Part shown: piece by piece, positions 44,569 through 52,133 of the stretch
Layout: each line of letters begins with the position of its first letter
Numbering within the stretch: position 1 is the first letter of the stretch
Assembly: GCF_047717795.1 (NCBI RefSeq)
Contig: NZ_CP159808.1
Location: 2,046,001-2,110,000, forward strand
DNA length: 64,000 nt
Origin: Marisalimonas sp016777705
Lineage (GTDB): Bacteria; Pseudomonadota; Alphaproteobacteria; Puniceispirillales; Marisalimonadaceae
Direction: 5' to 3'
Program-made: the position numbers and the translations under genes
The notes under the pieces: generated by a model
Told to the model about the DNA's origin: nothing
What the model saw: only the letters and a program-made list of their open reading frames with translations
Database searches by the model: none

Positions 44569-45078
44569 TTAACCATTTAAAAAACTTAAATCTAAATTTA
44601 AAATTACCTCTTTTTCTTTATACTTAATTTCATTCAAGAACCGTTTACTTGCAGGTAAATAAAACATTTTATTATCCTTATTTACTTCAAGTAATAAACC
44701 TCCACCAAAATCATTCAAAGATACAATGAAACCAAAACTTTCTCTTTTGGTATTATAGACTTCGAAGCTAACTAAATCTCTATGATAAAACTCGTCATCA
44801 GATAATTTAGGAAGGCTTTCTCGCTTAATAAATAATTTCGAATTTCTAAAATTTTCTGCATCGTTTCTTGTTTTAATATTTTCAATTTTACAAATAAGAT
44901 TTTGCTTCACCTTTCTAACAAGTTTTAACTTAATTGGATTAATATCGTTATCTATAAATATTTCTTCATAAGTGAATATGTTTTCTGGTTTCTCAGCGTA
45001 GCTTTTAACTTTAACTTCTCCTTTTATACCATGAACACCAACAAAACATCCAATTTCGATTAAGTTACTATTTGACAA
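44569..45078 (-). CDS. rimM: ribosome maturation factor RimM
   Basis: Assists 16S/30S head assembly by binding S19. It has 169 residues: N-terminal RimM domain with IGCFVGVHGIKGEVKV and C-terminal PRC-barrel ending EVILNLDLSFLNG. The start is a TTG at 45078, after AGG at a fair distance. It follows rpsP by 10 bp, the common order. Confidence 0.93.
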   Translation of the reverse strand: MSNSNLIEIGCFVGVHGIKGEVKVKSYAEKPENIFTYEEIFIDNDINPIKLKLVRKVKQNLICKIENIKTRNDAENFRNSKLFIKRESLPKLSDDEFYHRDLVSFEVYNTKRESFGFIVSLNDFGGGLLLEVNKDNKMFYLPASKRFLNEIKYKEKEVILNLDLSFLNG

Positions 45079-45088
45079 AGTATACCTA

Positions 45089-45757
45089 TTATTTTTTATC
45101 CTCTTCTTCTGCTGCCGGAGCCTCTTCCGCTGGAGCTTCTGCTGCCGGAGCCTCTTCCGCTGGAGCTTCTGCTGCCGGAGCCTCTTCCGCTGGAGCTTCT
45201 GCTGCCGGAGCCTCTTCCGCTGGAGCTTCTGCTGCCGGAGCCTCTTCCGCTGGAGCTTCTGCTGCCGGAGCCTCTTCCGCTGGAGCTTCTGCTGCCGGAG
45301 CCTCTTCCGCTGGAGCTTCTGCTGCCGGAGCCTCTTCCGCTGGAGCTTCTGCTGCCGGAGCCTCTTCCGCTGGAGCTTCTGCTGCCGGAGCCTCTTCCGC
45401 TGGAGCTTCTGCTGCGGATGCTAATTTTTCAGCTGCTTCTGCTTCTCTTTCTAGCCTTTTCTTGCCAGGAGCACTTTTAATAGGTTGTTCTCTTATAACA
45501 GGAGCCTTTACTAGGCCGTCTGAAGACAGCATTTTAGCCACTCTTAATGTCGGTTGTGCTCCTTTAGAAATCCAATATTTGGCTCTTTCAACATCTAACA
45601 CTAATCTTTCAGCATGATCTTTAGCAACCATTGGGTTATATGAACCTAACCTTTCAATGAATTTACCATCCCTTGGGGACAGAGCTTCTGCTACCACAAT
45701 TTTGTAAAAAGGTCTTTTCTTAGCTCCACCTCTTGATAATCTTATTTTCAGTGCCAT
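45089..45757 (-). CDS. rpsP: 30S ribosomal protein S16 with long repeat tail
   Basis: The S16 core occupies about residues 1-85 (MALKIRLSRGGAKKRPFYKI, then GSYNP and a basic loop GAQPTLRVAKML). A basic linker and then a tail of more than 100 residues made of the repeated ten-mer APAEEAPAAE bring the protein to 222 residues, against the usual 80-160. The tail is strongly acidic and coded by perfect 30-bp repeats. S16 is needed for 30S assembly; alphaproteobacterial homologues often have short Ala/Glu tails, but I know of none this regular. It lies 29 bp after ffh. Confidence 0.96.
   Translation of the reverse strand: MALKIRLSRGGAKKRPFYKIVVAEALSPRDGKFIERLGSYNPMVAKDHAERLVLDVERAKYWISKGAQPTLRVAKMLSSDGLVKAPVIREQPIKSAPGKKRLEREAEAAEKLASAAEAPAEEAPAAEAPAEEAPAAEAPAEEAPAAEAPAEEAPAAEAPAEEAPAAEAPAEEAPAAEAPAEEAPAAEAPAEEAPAAEAPAEEAPAAEAPAEEAPAAEEEDKK
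45111..45410. repeat. ten perfect tandem copies of a 30-bp unit inside rpsP
   Basis: Ten identical 30-bp units in register with the reading frame, each coding APAEEAPAAE (in rotation). The unit has 20 G or C out of 30, far above the surrounding DNA. No base differs between the ten copies. A decayed partial unit (GCTGCGGATG) marks the edge nearest the S16 core. Such arrays change copy number by slippage. Confidence 0.97.
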
Positions 45758-45786
45758 TTATTTTCCTTATTTTAAGTTAATTAAAT

Positions 45787-47307
45787 TTATCGTCTCTTTT
45801 TTGAAGGCTTTCCACCTAAACCAGGCAAGCCCATTCCTCCAAATTTATTAGCCATATTTCCTAAATTTGGCATGTTACCACCCATCATTTTTTGCAATTG
45901 TGCCATCTTTTCAGGGTCCATTGCTGGCATTTGTCCATCACTAATAGGTGCATCTTGATTAGATCCACCTAAAGATGACATCATATTCTTTAATCCACCA
46001 AGGCCACCCATTTTGCCCATTTTTTTCATCATACGAGCCATGTCTTGTTGTTGTTTTACTAGTCGATTTACATCTGAAACAACAGTTCCTGATCCTGAAG
46101 CAATTCTTTTTCTTCGAGATGCGTTTAACAACGCCACATTTATTCTTTCTTTCTTTGTCATTGAGTAAATAATAGCTTCTTGTTTAGAAATCGCTTTGTC
46201 ATTAAAATTGTTAGCCGCCATTTGTTTTTGAAGTTTACCAATACCAGGTAACATTGACATTACTCCGCCTAAACCACCCATTTTTTTTAACTGCCCGATT
46301 TGTTTTAGCATGTCGTTCATATCAAAACTGCCTTGAGACATTCTTTTCATCATATGAGCAGCATCTTCTTCAGCGATTGTTTCAGCTGCTTTTTCAACTA
46401 AAGAAACAACATCTCCCATATCCAATATTCTGCCAGCAGCTCTGTCAGGATGAAAAGGTTCTAAACCTTCTAATTTTTCAGAAACACCCACAAATTTTAT
46501 TGGGCAACCAGTAACTGATCTCATTGATAAAGCCGCACCACCTCTGGCATCACCATCAGTACGAGTTAAAACAACACCAGAAATTTTGATTAATTCTGAA
46601 AAAGCCCTAGCTGTTTGGACAGCATCTTGACCAGTCATTGCATCAGCTATTAATAATGTCTCAGAAGGATTAGACAGTTTAAAAACTTCTTGAGCTTCAG
46701 ACATCATAGCCGTGTCTATAGTAGTTCTTCCTGCTGTATCAAGTATCAAAACGTCTATTGCTTGAACTTTAGAAGCTGCCATTGCTCTTTTAGTTATTTT
46801 TTCTGGACTTTCTCCATCTATTTCAGGCAACACAGAAACTTCAGCTTGTTCACCTAAAATTCTAAGTTGTTCTCTAGCAGCAGGTCTATAAATATCAAGT
46901 GACGCAAGCATTACCTTTTTTCTTTTCTTAGACTTTAAATGTAAAGCTAACTTACCTGCAGTCGTGGTTTTACCTGAGCCCTGAAGACCAACTAGCAATA
47001 TAACAGCTGGTGGTGCATGATCAATTAAGAGTTCAGATTGATCAGAACCAAGAACTTCAATTAAGACATCATTTACTATTTTTATAACTTGCTGACCAGG
47101 GGTTACAGATCTTAAAACTTCTTCACCTACTGCCCTAACTCTTACTTTATCTATAAATTCTTTTACCACTGACAATGCCACATCAGCTTCTAGCAATGCT
47201 GATCGCACCTCTTTAAGTGCTTTATCAACATCACCTTCAGAGAGTGAACCTCTTTTGGTAAGGCCTTTAAAAACATTACCCAGTTTGTCTGTTAAATTCT
47301 CAAACAT
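45787..47307 (-). CDS. ffh: signal recognition particle protein Ffh
   Basis: SRP54 homologue that binds signal sequences and 4.5S RNA. It has 506 residues: N-domain, G-domain with GLQGSGKTT near 107 and DTAGR near 190, and the Met-rich M-domain from about 330, with the RNA-binding SGSGT and a Met/Gly-rich C-terminus. It heads the ffh-rpsP-rimM-trmD-rplS run. FtsY, its receptor, is coded just upstream on the same strand. Confidence 0.97.
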   Translation of the reverse strand: MFENLTDKLGNVFKGLTKRGSLSEGDVDKALKEVRSALLEADVALSVVKEFIDKVRVRAVGEEVLRSVTPGQQVIKIVNDVLIEVLGSDQSELLIDHAPPAVILLVGLQGSGKTTTAGKLALHLKSKKRKKVMLASLDIYRPAAREQLRILGEQAEVSVLPEIDGESPEKITKRAMAASKVQAIDVLILDTAGRTTIDTAMMSEAQEVFKLSNPSETLLIADAMTGQDAVQTARAFSELIKISGVVLTRTDGDARGGAALSMRSVTGCPIKFVGVSEKLEGLEPFHPDRAAGRILDMGDVVSLVEKAAETIAEEDAAHMMKRMSQGSFDMNDMLKQIGQLKKMGGLGGVMSMLPGIGKLQKQMAANNFNDKAISKQEAIIYSMTKKERINVALLNASRRKRIASGSGTVVSDVNRLVKQQQDMARMMKKMGKMGGLGGLKNMMSSLGGSNQDAPISDGQMPAMDPEKMAQLQKMMGGNMPNLGNMANKFGGMGLPGLGGKPSKKRR

Positions 47308-47338
47308 GTAAATTCCGTCTTAATCTCTAAGCAAAAAT

Positions 47339-47369
47339 ACGCCCGTGCTTGAAACTCAAGGACGCGCGT
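47339..47369 (-). terminator. hairpin between ftsY and ffh, likely intrinsic terminator
   Basis: On the minus strand a 14-bp stem with two mismatches (ACGCGCGT.CTTGA and TCAAG.ACGGGCGT) and a three-base loop is followed by ATTTTTG. It lies about 75 bp after ftsY and ends about 30 bp before ffh, so it probably ends the ftsY transcript, or could act as an attenuator in the ffh leader. Confidence 0.6.
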
Positions 47370-47442
47370 TAAAATAATTCTAAAATATATTATTCTTGTT
47401 AGTTATATAAATCTTGTATCTAAGTCAAGTTTAAATAAAATC

Positions 47443-48381
47443 CTATAATTCATCTAAACCTGCAATAGCACGAGAAAAAGAAGATGCATTAAAAGATTGT
47501 AAATCATCCAAACCTTCTCCAACGCCGACAGAATGTATAGGAATTTTAAATTTTTCTGCAAGAGAAACAACTACTCCACCTTTTGCGCTACCGTCTAGTT
47601 TAGTAACAATGATACCTGTTAAACCAATAGCTTCATTAAAGTTCTCAAGTTGTGAATGAGCATTTTGTCCAACTGTACCGTCAAGTACAACAACTTTTTG
47701 GTGCGGTGCATTTTCGTCTAATTTTGCTAATACTCTACAAGTTTTCGTTAGCTCTTCCATTAAATCTTTTTTATTTTGGAGTCTTCCAGCAGTATCTACT
47801 ATTACAATGTCTACATTCTCCTTTTGTGCCTTTTGAAAAGCTTGAAATGCAACCGCCGCTGAATCTCCACCATCTACTCCAGAAACAACTTGTGCTCCAA
47901 CTCTTTGACCCCAAGTTTTTAATTGCTCTACAGCTGCAGCTCTAAATGTATCAGACGCAGCTAATATAACAGATTTATTTTGCAACCTAAACTGCTCTGC
48001 AATCTTACCAGCAGTAGTTGTTTTTCCGGATCCATTTACACCTGCTAAAAACAAAACATGTGGCTTAGCTGTAATATTATCAAAAAGACTCAGTTCACAA
48101 GGTAATAAAATTTCTTCAATTTCAGATGCAACAGTTTCAGTAATAACTTGTGGTGTGATTTCCTTTTTATCATTTAATTCAAATTTTTGGTCTTTAATTT
48201 TTTTTGTTATACGAGCTGATGCTTCAATACCTAAATCTGCTAATATCAGTTGATCTTCAATATCATCAAGCGTTAGCTGGTCTACAGTCTTTTTTCCTGT
48301 AACCGAAGCTAAAGCTCCTCCAACTTTGGATGCAGATTTACTTAATCCATTTTTTAGCTTGTTAAACCAGTTTAGTGCCAT
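47443..48381 (-). CDS. ftsY: signal recognition particle receptor FtsY
   Basis: SRP receptor GTPase at the inner membrane. The 312 residues hold only the N and G domains; the acidic A domain of E. coli FtsY is missing, as in many alphaproteobacteria, and the N-terminus begins with an amphipathic helix (LNWFNKLKNGLSKSA) that can bind membrane. GTPase motifs: GVNGSGKTT near 115, DTAGR near 197, TKLDGSAKGG near 260. It is 22 bp after mtaB. Confidence 0.96.
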   Translation of the reverse strand: MALNWFNKLKNGLSKSASKVGGALASVTGKKTVDQLTLDDIEDQLILADLGIEASARITKKIKDQKFELNDKKEITPQVITETVASEIEEILLPCELSLFDNITAKPHVLFLAGVNGSGKTTTAGKIAEQFRLQNKSVILAASDTFRAAAVEQLKTWGQRVGAQVVSGVDGGDSAAVAFQAFQKAQKENVDIVIVDTAGRLQNKKDLMEELTKTCRVLAKLDENAPHQKVVVLDGTVGQNAHSQLENFNEAIGLTGIIVTKLDGSAKGGVVVSLAEKFKIPIHSVGVGEGLDDLQSFNASSFSRAIAGLDEL

Positions 48382-48403
48382 ATTTTATAATCTCGTAATA
48401 ATA

Positions 48404-49702
48404 TTATAAATTTTCATTGACGCAACCTACAAGACCTTCTGAGTTAAAATCTAAAATTTTAGTAGATACAATATTACTACATTCAACTATTTTATTTACC
48501 TTTATTTTAGAGAAGTTAGGTGCATAACCAACAGAATTTTTTTCTATAAGAACATCTTGTATGGTTCCAACTTGAGTTTTAAAAAAATTTTGACGTTGTG
48601 TTTCAGCAAGCACCCTTAAATCTTTAGCTCTTTTTTTTATGACAGCACCAGATACCTTTGGCATTTTTGAAGCCGGCGTCCCTTCTCTATCTGAATATGG
48701 GAAAACATGAACATACGTAATGTCAGCAGCCTTAATTAAATCAATACTTTTTTGGTGTGATTTGTTATCTTCAGTTGGGAACCCAGAAATAAAATCACCA
48801 CCAAAAACAATATCTGATCTTCTTCTTTTTACTTCTTTAACAAAATTAATTACATCCCTATTCAAATGACGTCTTTTCATTCTTTTCAAAATAAGATCGT
48901 CTCCATGTTGAATAGACAAATGAATATGTGGCATCAATCTCTCTTCATTTTCTATAGCGTCCATTAACTCAAAATCAACTTCAGCAGGATCAATTGAAGA
49001 TAATCTTAATCGAGGTAAATGAGGTATATTTTTTAAAATCTTTTTTACTAACAATCCTAAACTTGGTTTTCCAAAAATATCACCACCCCATGAGGTTAAA
49101 TCTACACCTGTTAATACAACTTCTTTAACTCCATTTTTTAACAATGAATTTATTGAGTTTATAATATTTTGAGTGGAAACAGATCTGCTTGGACCTCTCC
49201 CAAACGGAATGATGCAAAAAGTACATCTATGATCACAGCCGTTTTGAACTTGAACAAAACCTCGAGTATGATTATTAAAAGAATCAACGAGATGTTCAGA
49301 AGTTTCTTTAACATTCATTATGTCATCTACAAAAATGTTATTAGGGGATTTAATGTCATTGTTTATACCAAAATTTTCCCAAAACTTCTCATCTAATTTT
49401 TCTCTATTTCCTGCCACAAAATTTACTTCAGGCATTTCATTCCATATTTTTGGATTTATTTGAGCAGCACATCCTGTAACCAATATTTTAGCATCAGGGC
49501 GATCTTTTTTTGTTGATCGTATTGCTTGCCGAGCTTGTCTTTCCGCTTCACTGGTTACTGCACATGTATTAAAGATAATAAGGTCACTATGCCCATACTT
49601 ACTGGCATGGTCACTTATAACCTGGCTTTCCCAAATATTAAGCCTGCAACCAAAAGTCTTAATTTCTGGTATTGAGTTTTTATTTTTGATATTTGCAGTC
49701 AA
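48404..49702 (-). CDS. mtaB: tRNA t6A37 methylthiotransferase MtaB
   Basis: Radical-SAM enzyme that converts t6A to ms2t6A at tRNA position 37. It has 432 residues: N-terminal UPF0004 domain with FGCRLN and two more cluster cysteines (NTCAVTSEAE, TGCAAQ), a radical-SAM motif CDHRCTFCIIPFGRG near 160, and a C-terminal TRAM-like region. MtaB rather than MiaB is chosen from the FGCRLN opening and the FCIIPFGRG variant. It starts directly after dapF. Confidence 0.92.
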   Translation of the reverse strand: MTANIKNKNSIPEIKTFGCRLNIWESQVISDHASKYGHSDLIIFNTCAVTSEAERQARQAIRSTKKDRPDAKILVTGCAAQINPKIWNEMPEVNFVAGNREKLDEKFWENFGINNDIKSPNNIFVDDIMNVKETSEHLVDSFNNHTRGFVQVQNGCDHRCTFCIIPFGRGPSRSVSTQNIINSINSLLKNGVKEVVLTGVDLTSWGGDIFGKPSLGLLVKKILKNIPHLPRLRLSSIDPAEVDFELMDAIENEERLMPHIHLSIQHGDDLILKRMKRRHLNRDVINFVKEVKRRRSDIVFGGDFISGFPTEDNKSHQKSIDLIKAADITYVHVFPYSDREGTPASKMPKVSGAVIKKRAKDLRVLAETQRQNFFKTQVGTIQDVLIEKNSVGYAPNFSKIKVNKIVECSNIVSTKILDFNSEGLVGCVNENL

Positions 49703-50515
49703 TTAATATTCCAATATACCTTCAAACACTCTTTCTGTCATTCCAGTGAGTGTAACAGTTTTATCTTCTAACCACTTAATATATAAATTACCACCGTCTA
49801 GTATAATTTTATTATTTTTAGAACTTAAACCAAGAACTGAAGCTGCGACTGATGTAGCACATGCTCCCGAACCACATGCTTGCGTAATTCCTACACCTCT
49901 TTCCCACACCCTCATCCTTATAACACCATTCTCCAAAACACATGCAAATTCTATATTTGCAAATTGAGGAAAAACAGAGTTTTTTTCTAAAATAGGGCCA
50001 ATTTTTTCTATGTCTAATTTATTCAATTCTAATGAATTAGGAAGAAATATTACTGCATGCGGATTACCCATTGACAAGCAAAAAGCTTCAAAATCATTTA
50101 AAAACACTTTTTGGGTGTTCTGTATCTTTGCAAGAGGAATTTCATTCCACTCAAATCTCGGTCTACCCATATTAACAGTAACATCACGTTTATCTTTATT
50201 ACACTTTAATTTTCCTGAAATTGTTTCAATGTACAAATTATCTATATTTTCTTTTTTCATTAAATAATCAGCAATGCATCTCACACCATTTCCGCACGCT
50301 CCCGTTTCAGAACCATCTGAATTATACATCTTTACCTTGAAGTTTTCTTTTATGCTGGTGTTTTCAATAATCATTAACTGGTCACAACCTACTCCAATTC
50401 TTCTATTGCTCATCTGTTGAACAAAATCTGGTTGGTGTATAATTGGATTTTTAATATTATCAAAAATAATGAAGTCATTTCCTAACCCATGCATTTTAAT
50501 AAATGGTATTTTCAA
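49703..50515 (-). CDS. dapF: diaminopimelate epimerase
   Basis: Converts LL- to meso-diaminopimelate for lysine and peptidoglycan. The 270 residues carry the two catalytic cysteines in ACGNGVRC near 73 and in QACGSGACAT near 214. The N-terminus MKIPFIKMHGLGNDF is typical. It abuts mtaB downstream and lies 30 bp after xth. Confidence 0.96.
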   Translation of the reverse strand: MKIPFIKMHGLGNDFIIFDNIKNPIIHQPDFVQQMSNRRIGVGCDQLMIIENTSIKENFKVKMYNSDGSETGACGNGVRCIADYLMKKENIDNLYIETISGKLKCNKDKRDVTVNMGRPRFEWNEIPLAKIQNTQKVFLNDFEAFCLSMGNPHAVIFLPNSLELNKLDIEKIGPILEKNSVFPQFANIEFACVLENGVIRMRVWERGVGITQACGSGACATSVAASVLGLSSKNNKIILDGGNLYIKWLEDKTVTLTGMTERVFEGILEY

Positions 50516-50545
50516 AAAATATATCCTTAAAAATTAATAATAAAG

Positions 50546-51331
50546 TCAAATATTGATATCTATAATAATAGGCACATGATCAGATGGTCTTTCCCAATTT
50601 CTAGTGTCTTTATAAATAACACCAGATTTAACTTTAGAGAATAAGTTTTTAGAAACCCATACATGATCTAAACGCCTACCTCTGTTTGATATTTCCCAAT
50701 TTCTATTTCTATAAGACCACCAAGAATAAAGTTTTTCTTCATGGGGAATAATTTCTCTCATTACATCAACCCACTCACCAGAATTAATAATTTCTAATAA
50801 TAGTCTTGTTTCTAAAGGAGTATGTGAAACTACATTTAGTAACTGTTTATGTGACCAAACGTCATTTTCTAATGGTGCAATATTTAAGTCACCAACTAAA
50901 ATTTTATTATTTTTTACATCTTTTGAGAAAAATTCTTCCATTTCATTTAGAAAAGAAATTTTATGTTCAAACTTTAAATTTTTAGAAACATCTGGCTCAT
51001 CACCACCTGCAGGCACATAAAAATTATGGAGTTCAACTTTATTACTTAATTTTACAGAAACATGTCTAGTATCACTTTTTTCACACCAATTTATATAGCT
51101 ATTAACTTCAAATGGAATTTTAGATATAATAGCTACGCCATTATAAGACTTTTCACCTCTAAATATTTGATATTTCATTCCAATTTTTTTGAAATCTTCT
51201 AAAGGAAAAAATTGATCTTGTGTTTTTGTTTCTTGCAAACATATAACATCAATTTGTTGTTCTTGAATAAACCTTAAAACTTGATTTAATCTAAGCCTAA
51301 CAGAGTTAATATTCCAGGTTGCTATTTTCAC
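50546..51331 (-). CDS. xth: exodeoxyribonuclease III (AP endonuclease)
   Basis: Base-excision repair nuclease of the ExoIII family, 261 residues. Motifs: NINSVRLRL near 7-15, CLQETKTQD near 31-39, GDLNIAP near 147, and SDHVPI near 252, together giving the metal and catalytic Asp/His residues. It starts MKIATWNINS. The 175-bp gap before it contains only a possible 31-codon gene. Confidence 0.95.
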   Translation of the reverse strand: MKIATWNINSVRLRLNQVLRFIQEQQIDVICLQETKTQDQFFPLEDFKKIGMKYQIFRGEKSYNGVAIISKIPFEVNSYINWCEKSDTRHVSVKLSNKVELHNFYVPAGGDEPDVSKNLKFEHKISFLNEMEEFFSKDVKNNKILVGDLNIAPLENDVWSHKQLLNVVSHTPLETRLLLEIINSGEWVDVMREIIPHEEKLYSWWSYRNRNWEISNRGRRLDHVWVSKNLFSKVKSGVIYKDTRNWERPSDHVPIIIDINI

Positions 51332-51396
51332 AAAAATCTCTTTGTTTAATTTTTTATTTTTTTTATTTCGTCACTTTATCTTATATTTTCAGAGTG

Positions 51397-51492
51397 TTAA
51401 AACCAAGTCTCTTTATATACCTCTAAACCTGCAATATGATTTTGTACAAGAAAAAATTCATTACCTTTTTCAAAAAGATTATTTATAGACAT
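51397..51492 (-). CDS. possible 31-residue protein between lolA and xth
   Basis: ATG at 51492, stop TAA at 51399-51397. The peptide (LFEKGNEFFLVQNHIAGLEVY in the middle, given here in part: LFEKGNEFF and AGLEVYKETW) resembles half of a TPR repeat. It begins 15 bp after the lolA stop but lacks a clear ribosome-binding site. It may be a small gene, or the remnant of a TPR gene lost by deletion. Confidence 0.3.
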   Translation of the reverse strand: MSINNLFEKGNEFFLVQNHIAGLEVYKETWF

Positions 51493-51506
51493 TTGATATC
51501 AAATTT

Positions 51507-52133
51507 TTAATTATTAGGTTCTGGAAAATCATCTGGGAAAAAAATTGCAAATGGTAGTTTTTGATTATATTTAGCATTTTGAATTAAGACAGTTGTTTCG
51601 TCTCCAACAATATCCCTAATAATCCATTTTTTTAAAAGAAAAGGTTTTTCTGAAAATTCTAAAATTAACTCTCCAGCCTGCTTGTTTTTGGCAAGTTTAA
51701 TTTTTAAAACAATAATTCCTAATATTTTTTCTAAGTCTACAATAAGATCTTTGTTATTAAAGTTAATTTTGTTTTCTAATAAAATTGAAAAAGGGGTCTG
51801 GTTCAAAGGAATATTATTTGTAGACTTTAATTTTCTATTCTGTATGACAATCCAAAACCCTTTAGTTGTTATGAGAATATTGTTAGGTTGGTTATAGTCT
51901 ATTCTTAATTTTCCTGGTAAATCTAAAAATATTTTTCCTTCACTGGTTTTACCTGAAGGACTTACTTGTATAAAATCAGCCTCTAAAGTTTTAAGGTTCT
52001 TAAAAAAAATTTCTACTTTTAATATAGAGTTAGTTTTTTCTGCAGCATTTATTATTGGAACTCCAAAAAAACATAAGAAAATTGTTAACAAAAAATAAAT
52101 TAGAGAAATTGGTATCGTTTGATTAAGTTTCAC
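51507..52133 (-). CDS. lolA: outer-membrane lipoprotein carrier LolA
   Basis: Periplasmic chaperone that carries lipoproteins from LolCDE to the outer membrane. The 208-residue precursor has a signal peptide (hydrophobic stretch about 8-26, ending PIINAAEK). The mature part has the LolA/LppX pattern: FKNLKTLEADFIQVSP, GKIFLDLPGKLRIDY and the later NQTPFSILLENK. It starts with GTG directly after the ftsK stop codon, so the two are translationally coupled. Confidence 0.9.
   Translation of the reverse strand: MKLNQTIPISLIYFLLTIFLCFFGVPIINAAEKTNSILKVEIFFKNLKTLEADFIQVSPSGKTSEGKIFLDLPGKLRIDYNQPNNILITTKGFWIVIQNRKLKSTNNIPLNQTPFSILLENKINFNNKDLIVDLEKILGIIVLKIKLAKNKQAGELILEFSEKPFLLKKWIIRDIVGDETTVLIQNAKYNQKLPFAIFFPDDFPEPNN

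Noticed and set aside
44914..44932. TTTCTAACAAGTTT in rimM, matching the reverse complement of the arm repeats
   Set aside because: It lies in conserved coding sequence of rimM, is one base short in its second half and has no core nearby; taken as chance.
45111..45410. Repeat array as a CRISPR
   Set aside because: The 30-bp units are directly adjacent, with no spacers, and code in frame for the S16 tail.
45072..45617. Long plus-strand open frame rich in Ala, Gly and Ser opposite rpsP
   Set aside because: It is the mirror image of the perfect repeats in rpsP; the open frame follows from the repeat composition.
47308..47442. 4.5S SRP RNA between ftsY and ffh
   Set aside because: The gap holds one short hairpin only and lacks the conserved GGAA-type SRP tetraloop and asymmetric loop.
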